DNA from: Armatimonadota bacterium
GTDB taxonomy: Bacteria; Armatimonadota; Fimbriimonadia; Fimbriimonadales; Fimbriimonadaceae
Length of the DNA stretch: 64,000 bases
Reading direction: 5' to 3'
Assembly (NCBI GenBank): GCA_016125185.1
Contig: WGMG01000006.1
Location: 1,116,001-1,180,000, forward strand
Shown here piece after piece: positions 34,835-41,865 of this stretch (within the stretch, counting starts at the first letter, position 1; each line of letters starts with the position of its first letter). Under the pieces are notes generated by a model, which was given only the letters and a program-made list of their open reading frames with translations, made no database searches and was not told the origin of the DNA. The translations under genes were made by a program, and so were the position numbers.

Positions 34835-34997
34835 GATCATTCAAACGAACCCGACGACGAAAGATGCTCTTGCGAGCACTTTCGGTCGGGTAATCGCGAC
34901 GAAGGCCGTCTGCAGCAACAACCCTCAAGGCCAATAGACGGCATTTGCCCTACCGAATGTTTCGCGTGAACCGTTAGTTCTAACAGAAAGCTAACGC
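34803..34997 (-). ncRNA. Candidate structured non-coding RNA
   Basis: Read on the minus strand, four hairpins follow each other. CGTTAG/CTAACG pair (34991-34996 with 34972-34977). GCCGTCT/AGACGGC pair (34936-34942 with 34905-34911). A long stem pairs 34874-34891 with 34849-34869 and is capped by a GCAA (GNRA) tetraloop. A final CCCCGG/CCGGGG hairpin (34815-34834) is followed by TCTTCTATTTTTT, a good terminator. The terminator works only in the minus direction, opposite to both neighbours. The RNA is not a recognisable tRNA, tmRNA, SRP, RNase P or 6S RNA. The 5' end is not defined. Confidence 0.5.
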
Positions 34998-35039
34998 ACT
35001 TCGGCCTGCCCTAGCCCCGCGAAGGTAAAATTAGGTTCT

Positions 35040-36305
35040 ATGTTCCTCGACGAGGCGATTGTCGAATTCTCCTCGGGTCGAGGAGGTTCGGGCGCAGTGG
35101 CATTCCACACCGAAAAGCACGTTCCCCGTGGCGGCCCTAATGGTGCCGACGGTGGCAAGGGCGGCGACGTCATCCTCATCGCTGATCGCGGACGACGAAC
35201 GCTTTACGATTTTAAGCTCCTCGACCACTACGAAGCCGAAAGCGGTGTTCACGGTCTTGGCAACAAACGCGGCAAGAACGGCAAAGACATCACCATCAAA
35301 CTCCCGGTTGGAACCGTCATTTCGGACGAAGCTACCGGCGAGTTGGTCGTCGACTTTACCAAGCACGGAATGAAGTTCGTCATCGCGAAGGGCGGACGCG
35401 GTGGCCACGGCAATCAGCATTACGTCAACTCGGTTCGACAGGCACCGAACTTCGCCGAAAAGGGCGGTCCATCCGAGCGAGTCAAAGTCAAATTGGAGCT
35501 CAAGCTGTTGGCCGATGTTGGCCTCATCGGCATGCCCAATGCCGGGAAGAGCACACTCATCAGCCGAATTTCGGCCGCCAAGCCCAAGATCGCCGACTAC
35601 CCTTTCACAACCATCGTGCCCAACCTTGGCGTCGTCTCCTTCCGAGACACGTCCTTTACGGTCGCTGATATGCCCGGCCTGATCGAGGGCGCGAGCCAAG
35701 GCATTGGCCTCGGCTATCAATTTCTCAAGCATGTCGAACGCACCCGCGTTTTGGTCCACGTGGTCGATGTCTTCCCTATCGACGAGTCGGACCCGCTCCA
35801 AAATTTCGAAACCATCGAAAACGAACTGAAGCAGTACTCCGAAGAAATCTTTGCGCGACCCCGGCTGATCGCCCTCAACAAAATCGACCTCGTGGATCGA
35901 TCCCAGCTTGGCGAATTGAAAGCGAAGTTCGAAGGATTCGGCTTTCCGATCTTCACGATCTCCGGTGTGTCTGGCGAGGGCCTGAACGAACTGCTCGACG
36001 CTGTGGCCAACATCCTTGAGGAAACCACGCCGAAGGAAGAAATTCCCGTGGTCATGCCCGCCATGCAGGTTCAAGGCGAGGACTTCTGGGAAGTGCTGGA
36101 GGAAGAAGAAGGCTACCGAGTGGCCGGCAAGCGCCTGGAGCGTATGGTCGCGATGACCGACCTCGAAAGCCGCGACGCCGTTCGCTATCTTCAGCGACGG
36201 CTTGACAAGATCGGTGTTTTTGACAAACTGAGGGATGCCGGAATCGAAGAAGGCGACTCGGTCGCCATCGGCGAATTCGAATTTGAGTACACGGACGAAC
36301 GATGA
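35040..36305 (+). CDS. obg: GTPase ObgE/CgtA
   Basis: Obg is an essential GTPase in 50S ribosome maturation and stress control. The 421-residue protein has the glycine-rich Obg fold (residues 1-158, with VPRGGPNGADGGKGGDV), the GTPase domain with P-loop GMPNAGKST (164-172), DMPGLIEG and NKIDLV, and a C-terminal OCT domain (about 345-421, beginning VVMPAMQVQGEDFWEVLEEE). The TAAAAT sequence 8 nt upstream suggests a very short leader. First gene of an obg-nadD-rsfS operon with overlapping ends, a common bacterial order. Confidence 0.97.
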   Translation: MFLDEAIVEFSSGRGGSGAVAFHTEKHVPRGGPNGADGGKGGDVILIADRGRRTLYDFKLLDHYEAESGVHGLGNKRGKNGKDITIKLPVGTVISDEATGELVVDFTKHGMKFVIAKGGRGGHGNQHYVNSVRQAPNFAEKGGPSERVKVKLELKLLADVGLIGMPNAGKSTLISRISAAKPKIADYPFTTIVPNLGVVSFRDTSFTVADMPGLIEGASQGIGLGYQFLKHVERTRVLVHVVDVFPIDESDPLQNFETIENELKQYSEEIFARPRLIALNKIDLVDRSQLGELKAKFEGFGFPIFTISGVSGEGLNELLDAVANILEETTPKEEIPVVMPAMQVQGEDFWEVLEEEEGYRVAGKRLERMVAMTDLESRDAVRYLQRRLDKIGVFDKLRDAGIEEGDSVAIGEFEFEYTDER

Positions 36306-36889
36306 GAATTGGAATACTCGGCGGCACCTTTGACCCGCCCCACCTTGGACACCTGAAGCTAGCCGAAGCGGCCATCGAGTCGCTCCAGCTCGACGAAGTC
36401 ATTCTGCTCCCCGCGAACACAAATCCGTTCAAGGGTCGCCAGCGGACCTCCTCGGCTAAAGACCGAGCCGCCATGACCCAACTTCTGCAAAAGCGAAACC
36501 CTAAACTGTCGTTCTCGGATATGGAGATCACGCGCGGCGGCGTCAGCTACACCGTCGATACCCTCGGAGAACTGCAGATGGTCCACCCGGGTGACTATTG
36601 GTTCATCATGGGTGCCGATGCCGTCAAGAACTTCGGCGAATGGAAGAACCCACAACGCATCCTGCGCCTCTGCCGATTGGCCGTCGCCGTTCGCCCACCG
36701 ACGACGAAAGAAGATTTGTCCCGCCAAATTCCTGCCGAATTTCGAGACAAGATTGATATCATTGACATGGCGACAACCGCCGAGTCCTCGACCGAAATTC
36801 GCGAACGACTTCAAAAAGGACAACCGATTCAGAACTTGACGATCCCCGAAGTTTCCGAATACATTAAGAAGAACAAGCTATACACATGA
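36302..36889 (+). CDS. nadD: Nicotinate-nucleotide adenylyltransferase
   Basis: NadD adenylates nicotinate mononucleotide in NAD synthesis. The 195-residue protein has the nucleotidyltransferase signature GILGGTFDPPHLGHLKLAEA (about residues 3-22), the central WFIMGADAVKNFGEWKNPQ, and the C-terminal STEIRERLQKGQ (the ISSTxxR motif). Its ATG overlaps the obg stop as ATGA and its own end overlaps rsfS in the same way. Confidence 0.96.
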   Translation: MRIGILGGTFDPPHLGHLKLAEAAIESLQLDEVILLPANTNPFKGRQRTSSAKDRAAMTQLLQKRNPKLSFSDMEITRGGVSYTVDTLGELQMVHPGDYWFIMGADAVKNFGEWKNPQRILRLCRLAVAVRPPTTKEDLSRQIPAEFRDKIDIIDMATTAESSTEIRERLQKGQPIQNLTIPEVSEYIKKNKLYT

Positions 36890-37230
36890 CTTCTGCTGAA
36901 AAAGTTGACCTTATCCGCGACGCTGCTGACGATATGAAGGCAGAAAGAATTGAGATTCTCGACGTCCGAAAGAAAACATCCATATCCGATTATTTCGTCG
37001 TTTGTAGTGGAACGTCGGATCGGCATGTCGATTCGATCGCTGATCGAGTTGCCGAAAAGATGGCCACCCTCAAGGTGAAGCCTCTGCGAACCGAAGGCGA
37101 ACGAAGCGGTTGGATTCTGCAAGACTATGGCGACGTCGTGTTGCACGTCATGAAGGAAGAACAGCGCCAGTTTTACGATCTGGAAGCGCTTTGGGAGTCC
37201 GTGCAGAATAATCCCGACCTGGAACTATAG
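36886..37230 (+). CDS. rsfS: Ribosomal silencing factor RsfS
   Basis: RsfS binds ribosomal protein uL14 and blocks subunit joining when nutrients are low. The 114-residue protein has the diagnostic KTSISDYFVVCSGTSDRHVD, GERSGWILQDYGDVVLHVM and YDLEALW motifs. It overlaps nadD by 4 nt (ATGA) and is followed 2 nt later by a hypothetical gene. Confidence 0.96.
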   Translation: MTSAEKVDLIRDAADDMKAERIEILDVRKKTSISDYFVVCSGTSDRHVDSIADRVAEKMATLKVKPLRTEGERSGWILQDYGDVVLHVMKEEQRQFYDLEALWESVQNNPDLEL

Positions 37231-37232
37231 CG

Positions 37233-38105
37233 ATGAACGCGGAACAGAAAGTAGCCGACCTCAAAGGCGAGATCGCCAGAATCCAAGCCAAGCGTTCCGC
37301 GTCGTCCGACAAAGATATTCAGGAAGCCCTCCAGTTCAAAGAGGATGCTCTGCGCGAGCAATTGAAGACGGCTGAGGCTGCGGTTCAAGCCGAGAAATCC
37401 CAAGCTGAGCAGCAAGCCACCATCGAAATTGAAGAACTTCCAGCCAAAGAAGTTGAAAACGAAGTCCGATTGGCGAGAGCCCACCTCGCGGGCGATCGAA
37501 AACCTGCGGCGCGAGATATCCTTTCACGCCTCGAAGTTCAGGCTCCAAATAACGTCGATGTTCTTGAGCTTAAAGCAGACATGCTGATCTCGGTGAAGGA
37601 CTACACCAATGCCTTTCCCTTCCTGAAGAAGGCTCACGAAATAGCGCCAACTAACGTCGGTATTGAAAAGAAGCTAGCCGAAGTCGCGTTCTTTAAGGGA
37701 TCGCTAGGCTCCATCGACGCTCAATTGCGAACGATGAGCGATTCTCCATTCATCGCGGAGGGAGATATGAAGGCTAACCCAACCGTGGGCACCATCCTTA
37801 GCGCGTTCATTCCGGGATCGGGACACCTTGCCGTTGGGATGACGAGGAAAGGACTCGTCTACCTGACTATTTGGGTGCTCACCGTGATTATCCTCATTTT
37901 CCTCGTGAAGGCAGAAGCTGGTGCGGCCAAACTCCAACACCGCTCGTTTAGCCCGTCGATGCCCATCATTGGGTTTGGATTTATCGCTGCGATGGATTAT
38001 TTCGTTGCCCTCTTTGAAGTTGCTGCGCTGGGTAGGGATAAGACCCTGTCCAAGCGACCGACGGTCGAGAGGCCCAAACCGCCAGTAGATCTTCCTTTTG
38101 AGTAG
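37233..38105 (+). CDS. Coiled-coil/TPR-like protein with two C-terminal membrane helices
   Basis: This 290-residue protein has an N-terminal coiled coil (about residues 1-70, QFKEDALREQLKTAEAAVQA), a helical repeat region (about 75-165; DVLELKADMLISVKDYTNAF suggests two TPR-like units) and two membrane segments (about 205-228 and 247-268, with GLVYLTIWVLTVIILIFLVK). The segment TVGTILSAFIPGSGHLAVGM is reminiscent of TM2-like or DUF5683 membrane domains. Function unknown; its place at the end of the obg-nadD-rsfS operon suggests expression with ribosome-biogenesis genes. Confidence 0.72.
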   Translation: MNAEQKVADLKGEIARIQAKRSASSDKDIQEALQFKEDALREQLKTAEAAVQAEKSQAEQQATIEIEELPAKEVENEVRLARAHLAGDRKPAARDILSRLEVQAPNNVDVLELKADMLISVKDYTNAFPFLKKAHEIAPTNVGIEKKLAEVAFFKGSLGSIDAQLRTMSDSPFIAEGDMKANPTVGTILSAFIPGSGHLAVGMTRKGLVYLTIWVLTVIILIFLVKAEAGAAKLQHRSFSPSMPIIGFGFIAAMDYFVALFEVAALGRDKTLSKRPTVERPKPPVDLPFE

Positions 38106-38148
38106 TTTACGAGCCCTCCACATATTCCACTCGCATTAGGGCGCACAT

Positions 38149-38189
38149 CATGAATTTGGACGCACGTTCCCTCTCCTTTCAGGAGAGGA
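38149..38189 (+). repeat. 41-bp direct repeat, copy 1
   Basis: Begins CATGAATTTGGACGCACGTT and ends in a CCTCTCC/GGAGAGG hairpin. An almost identical copy lies 209 bp downstream. Confidence 0.8.
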
Positions 38190-38357
38190 CCTTCCCGCGG
38201 GGCACGAGCATGTCGTTCGAACTCGCCGAGGGGAAATAACGCAAAACGGAATCGGGGAGAAGAGGTGAGGTAAGTATTGGGAATCCGCCTTCGATGGCTG
38301 AGTCCTCCGGCTTTAATCGATCGCTCGGCCAATGGCCTTCCGAATTCTACAACCAAC

Positions 38358-38398
38358 CATGAATTTGGACGCACGTTTCCTCTCCTTCCAGGAGAGGA
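38358..38398 (+). repeat. 41-bp direct repeat, copy 2
   Basis: CATGAATTTGGACGCACGTT again, with two or three substitutions in the following hairpin (CCTCTCC and GGAGAGG preserved). Confidence 0.8.
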
Positions 38399-38487
38399 AA
38401 CCGATTCTGCCATCAATCTCAATGGTAGGAGGCAGGCGAAAACCTTTTTCGTTCCAATCGTCCCTTCTGCGGCATAGAGACGGAAAA

Positions 38488-39102
38488 CTAGCTTCGCGCT
38501 TTCTTCAATTCCTCAACCAACTGCATCTGCGACGCCGTAATCGTCAGATCGCTTCGCGTACGCTCCAAAACCGCCCGCAAGGCATCGACCGTCCGACGCA
38601 ACCCGTTGGTCAACGAATCCGGAAAATCGAACGTGACCAGCTCTTCATAGATCGCATCCATGTACTCCATGATCCGCTCTGCCTCGTCCATCCTTCCCTT
38701 CCGAATCTCGTCGAGGGCAAACCGACGAACTTCGCTTGCCGCCTCCGCTGCCCCGTGCAGATACGCCATCGTCTGCGAACCAAGCTCGGCCTGTGACGGC
38801 AGATCGCGCGCCTGAACGATCGCCATCACACACGCCGCCTCAACCATCTCCTTTTCCGAGTCGTGCAGGTACGACAGGCTGATTTCGGGATAGGGCTCCA
38901 TCAGCTTGCGGACTTCTTTCGCCGTCGCCGACGCCTCGTCCAGCAATGCCTGAGACTCGACAAATTGGTGGCGATGCACGTGGCGAATCGACTTCGAACT
39001 GAGTTGCCCAAGCTTTCGGCACAGAACCAAAATCTGCTCCCGCGCCTCGTGCAGTTCTTTGGCGCGGCCACGGAGGTCGTCCCACCCTTGTGCGTTGATC
39101 AC
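38488..39102 (-). CDS. Translin-family protein
   Basis: This all-helical 204-residue protein matches the translin/TRAX pattern: an N-terminal helix with REQILVLCRKLGQLSSKSIR followed by HVHR, a middle segment, then YLHGAAEAASEVRRFALDEI, KGRMDEAERIMEYMDAIYEE and FPDSLTNGLRRTVDALRAVL followed by ERTRSDL. Translins bind single-stranded nucleic acid as octameric rings, and TRAX-type members are RNases (C3PO). They are well known in eukaryotes and archaea and uncommon in bacteria. The GTG at 39102 overlaps the radC stop (GTGA); a TTG at 39132 is an alternative. Coupled to radC, hinting at a nucleic-acid role. I could not confirm TRAX catalytic residues. Confidence 0.8.
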   Translation of the reverse strand: MINAQGWDDLRGRAKELHEAREQILVLCRKLGQLSSKSIRHVHRHQFVESQALLDEASATAKEVRKLMEPYPEISLSYLHDSEKEMVEAACVMAIVQARDLPSQAELGSQTMAYLHGAAEAASEVRRFALDEIRKGRMDEAERIMEYMDAIYEELVTFDFPDSLTNGLRRTVDALRAVLERTRSDLTITASQMQLVEELKKARS

Positions 39103-39758
39103 ATCAGTTTCTGACGTTTCAGACTGACCCAACGACGCTCGCCGATAATCACATGGTCCAAAACGTCTATGTCCAGCAGTTCGCCCGCCTCAACAATTTT
39201 CCGCGTGACCTGAATGTCTTCAGGCGAGGGCTCGGGATCGCCGCTCGGATGGTTGTGAGCCACAATTACTCCAACGGCTCCCTCCCGCACCGCCTCACGA
39301 AAAATCTCGCGCAATCCTACGATCGACGCGTTCGCCGTGCCGATGTGGATCGTCGCCACCCGCAGAATCACATTCTTCGAATCGAGATACACCGCCACAA
39401 AGTGCTCTTGCCGTTCATGTCTCAGGTCGTCCAACAAGGCCGCAATGTCTTCGGGGCCGTCAATCTGCTCGACCTCAACTTCCCCATTGCCCGAAACTCC
39501 CACCTTCTGACCCAGAATGAACATCGCCAGTAAGCGTTTCGCAGCTGGCTCATCCAGGTCAAAAACACGTTGAAGCTCCTCAACCGAAAGGTCCGAAAGA
39601 CCCCTCAGCTTTCGATTAGAGAGAATCAGTTCGCGGGCCACCGCCACCCAACGGTCGACGTCATCGTCGGTCTTCGAAACCGCGAGCGCCAACAGCTCGG
39701 TCGGCATCGCCGTCTTCAGCCCCAGTGTGCGGAGTCGGGCTAGAGTTTCGGAGGCCAT
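39099..39758 (-). CDS. radC: RadC family JAB1/MPN-domain protein
   Basis: This 219-residue UPF0758/RadC protein has a helix-hairpin-helix-like N-terminal part and a JAMM metal-binding domain with H168-N-H170-PSGDPEPSPED (Asp181) and an upstream acidic strand (RHERQEHFVAVYLDSKN). The old link of radC to DNA repair is not well supported; the biochemical activity of the family remains unknown. It overlaps the downstream translin gene by 4 nt, so the pair is probably made together. ispG lies upstream with a 7-nt gap. Confidence 0.93.
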   Translation of the reverse strand: MASETLARLRTLGLKTAMPTELLALAVSKTDDDVDRWVAVARELILSNRKLRGLSDLSVEELQRVFDLDEPAAKRLLAMFILGQKVGVSGNGEVEVEQIDGPEDIAALLDDLRHERQEHFVAVYLDSKNVILRVATIHIGTANASIVGLREIFREAVREGAVGVIVAHNHPSGDPEPSPEDIQVTRKIVEAGELLDIDVLDHVIIGERRWVSLKRQKLM

Positions 39759-39765
39759 CGGCGGG

Positions 39766-41043
39766 TTATACCACGGTCAGCGGCGTCGGCGGAATCTTTG
39801 CCTCTTCGGCGGGCTCGGTCCACTTCCCGTCCAGCTTCAACAAATTGATCAGTTCGGCCACACCCTGCTCCTGCGGAATCCCGTTCTTGACCACTTCCCT
39901 CTTCCGGTAAAGCGTAATCTTTCCGCCCGCTGCGCCCACATAGCCATAGTCCGCATCGGCCATCTCGCCGGGCCCGTTCACGATACAACCCATGACGGCG
40001 ATATCAAGTCCGACCAAATGCTTGGTCGCATCGCGCACCTCGCGCAGAACCGTCGGCAGATTGAACTTCGTACGTCCACACGAGGGGCAGGCGATGTACT
40101 CCACCTTGGTTTTGCGCAAACCAAGGGACTGCAGAATGTCGTAGCAAACGGGAATCTCGTTCTTCGGGTCTTCGCTCAGGCTGACTCGGATCGTGTCGCC
40201 GATCCCTTCCATCAAAAGCGTTGCTATGCCCGCCGTCGACTTGATCCGGGCATATTCCCCGTCTCCCGCCTCGGTTACGCCGAGGTGCATCGGGTAGGCC
40301 ATTCCCTCCTCCGCCATCCGTTTCACCATATGCCGATTGGCGGCAACCATGATGGGGACCCGCGAAGCCTTGCACGAGATATTCAGGTTTGTGTAGCCGT
40401 GTTTCTCGCAGAGCCGAAGGTATTCCATGGCCGACTCCACCATGCCCTCCGGCGTGTCACCGTAGGTCACCAATAGTCGTTCGGAAAGCGAACCATGATT
40501 CACGCCGACTCTCATCGCACGGTCATGCTTTTTGCAGGCTTCGATAACCGGAACCAAGCATTCTTCGATCGCGGCCAGCTCGTCAGTTTGTTCGTCTTCC
40601 GAATAAGCTAGTTCCTGCCGCAACTGCTCAACTTCGTCTCCTTCACGGCCTCGCATGTCGACATTCTTGCGGCTACCGTGCCGCTTAAAGACGAACAGCC
40701 CTGGGTTCAGCCGGACCTCGTCAACGTACTTCGCGGCTTCCACCGCGATATCCGTTCCCTGGTGGTGAACATCGGCCGTCAACGGAACATATTGGTACCG
40801 CTCGGTCACCTTTGCGCGAATCGCTTCAAGGCATTGGGCCTCGCCCAACGATGGAGTTGTCACCCTCACCAGCTCGCAACCGGTTTTGTGAAGGTCGATA
40901 ATCTGCTCGACGCAGGCTTCGATGTTGCGAGTCTCTTCGGTGATCATCGACTGGACCATCACATGATGGCCGCTGCCGATGGTGAGGTTCCCTATCCGAC
41001 AAGGGGACGTTTTGCGACGTGGATAGGTGTTCTCAAGGCTCAT
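39766..41043 (-). CDS. ispG: 4-hydroxy-3-methylbut-2-en-1-yl diphosphate synthase
   Basis: IspG (GcpE) reduces methylerythritol cyclodiphosphate in the non-mevalonate isoprenoid pathway using a 4Fe-4S cluster. The 425-residue protein has the barrel start ([17 protein letters not shown]), cluster ligands Cys319, Cys322 ([12 protein letters not shown]) and Cys353 ([20 protein letters not shown]), and the preceding Glu. It has a hydrophilic insertion of about 45-50 residues (118-165, [20 protein letters not shown] and following) between barrel strands, longer than the short E. coli type, as in several other phyla. First of an ispG-radC-translin gene run. Confidence 0.96.
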   Translation of the reverse strand: MSLENTYPRRKTSPCRIGNLTIGSGHHVMVQSMITEETRNIEACVEQIIDLHKTGCELVRVTTPSLGEAQCLEAIRAKVTERYQYVPLTADVHHQGTDIAVEAAKYVDEVRLNPGLFVFKRHGSRKNVDMRGREGDEVEQLRQELAYSEDEQTDELAAIEECLVPVIEACKKHDRAMRVGVNHGSLSERLLVTYGDTPEGMVESAMEYLRLCEKHGYTNLNISCKASRVPIMVAANRHMVKRMAEEGMAYPMHLGVTEAGDGEYARIKSTAGIATLLMEGIGDTIRVSLSEDPKNEIPVCYDILQSLGLRKTKVEYIACPSCGRTKFNLPTVLREVRDATKHLVGLDIAVMGCIVNGPGEMADADYGYVGAAGGKITLYRKREVVKNGIPQEQGVAELINLLKLDGKWTEPAEEAKIPPTPLTVV

Positions 41044-41141
41044 AACACACTTCTATTCTGACATACCTTTCTACGCATCCAAAACCAGAGGGTCTTGGTA
41101 ATCCGGCCCGACTTTTGATACAACTAGGTACCGAGCCCGCC

Positions 41142-41729
41142 ATGGATATGATCAATCGAACTTTCGTCGGCATCCGCGTTCCCGTGGAACTTCACGAAAC
41201 CATCGAACGAGCGGTCCTTCTCCTTAAGCGTAAACCGGGCATCCTCGACATGCGCTGGAACCAATCATCTGAGTACATGCTCAGCCTTGTTTCTCTTGGC
41301 GAACTCTCCATCCAAACCTTAAGCATGTTGAAGGATCCCGTCGCCGATGCCCTCAGAGGTGAACCGCCCTTCGAGGTCACCCTGGAGAAATTCGTCGGAG
41401 TCCCGAACATGATCCAGCCTCGATTCGCCGTGCTTCAGTTCGGTGGCGACAGAGCCGAGAACACGCGGCGTCTGGCGGAGAAGATCGACGTCGCCACGAA
41501 GCCACTGACACCTCTGCGTGAGGGCCGGCCTTTCCAACCACACCTGATCGTCGGCCGCCTCAAAACGGAAAGTGACCAAATGCGCGTCGCCCTTGGTCGA
41601 GCATTGAAATTCCCTGAGCACGAGCCATTCGGCACCTGGCGAATCACCGAGATTGAACTCCTCATCAGCGCAGCAAGCACCGCCGGCATAGGCTATAAGG
41701 CCGTCGAAACCTTCCCTCTTGAAGGCTGA
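41142..41729 (+). CDS. 2H phosphoesterase-superfamily protein with degenerate catalytic motifs
   Basis: This 195-residue protein has the fold pattern of 2'-5' RNA ligase/ThpR proteins (RTFVGIRVPVELHETIERAV at the start, FQPHLIVGRLK in the second half), but the catalytic HxT pairs are altered. The first is YMLSLVSLGE (M46, S48 instead of H and T) and the second is H134-L-I136. It is therefore probably not a normal cyclic phosphodiesterase and may be a binding or structural relative. A fully active-looking paralogue lies at 21.7-22.3 kb. The ATG at 41142 is chosen over a TTG at 41115. Confidence 0.72.
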   Translation: MDMINRTFVGIRVPVELHETIERAVLLLKRKPGILDMRWNQSSEYMLSLVSLGELSIQTLSMLKDPVADALRGEPPFEVTLEKFVGVPNMIQPRFAVLQFGGDRAENTRRLAEKIDVATKPLTPLREGRPFQPHLIVGRLKTESDQMRVALGRALKFPEHEPFGTWRITEIELLISAASTAGIGYKAVETFPLEG

Positions 41730-41762
41730 AGTAAGAAAAATCCACAAAATCCCCCAGATGGG

Positions 41763-41791
41763 TTGTCACGATTTCTTAACAGTCGTATTCT
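41763..41791 (+). promoter_or_regulatory. Sigma-70-type promoter for the EF-G-like gene
   Basis: TTGTCA (41763-41768) and TATTCT (41786-41791) with a 17-bp spacer. The following leader is about 68 nt and ends in AGGAGG, in contrast to the leaderless pattern of many neighbours. Confidence 0.65.
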
Positions 41792-41865
41792 GAGATTAAG
41801 ACGACGCCGTCTCCGAGCCTCTCGGTCTCGACGCCGCCTAACTTTGTTCTCAGGAGGAAATTTAG

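Larger units (their letters stand above)
34736..35039. other. 304-bp intergenic region holding a candidate structured RNA
   Basis: No protein gene is supported. The middle contains the hairpins annotated as a minus-strand ncRNA candidate. The right end carries TAAAAT 8 nt before the obg start. A 69-codon minus-strand frame here runs through the terminator and is rejected. Confidence 0.6.
38106..38487. other. 382-bp intergenic region with the direct repeats, no gene seen
   Basis: This gap between the TPR/membrane gene and the convergent translin-family gene contains the two 41-bp repeats. Minus-strand frames across it arise from the repeats and read as Arg/Gly/Ser-rich sequence without homology; none is called. 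Confidence 0.6.

Noticed and set aside
34725-34934. 69-codon minus-strand frame downstream of the DUF1501 gene
   Set aside because: It runs through the terminator hairpin of the structured RNA region and has no homology or ribosome-binding site.
35031-36074. Open frame on the minus strand opposite obg
   Set aside because: Antisense shadow of the obg gene; no protein-like motif.
37997-38422. Minus-strand frame through the 38-kb direct repeats (141 codons)
   Set aside because: Coding potential arises from the two repeat copies; composition Arg/Gly/Ser-rich and no ribosome-binding site.
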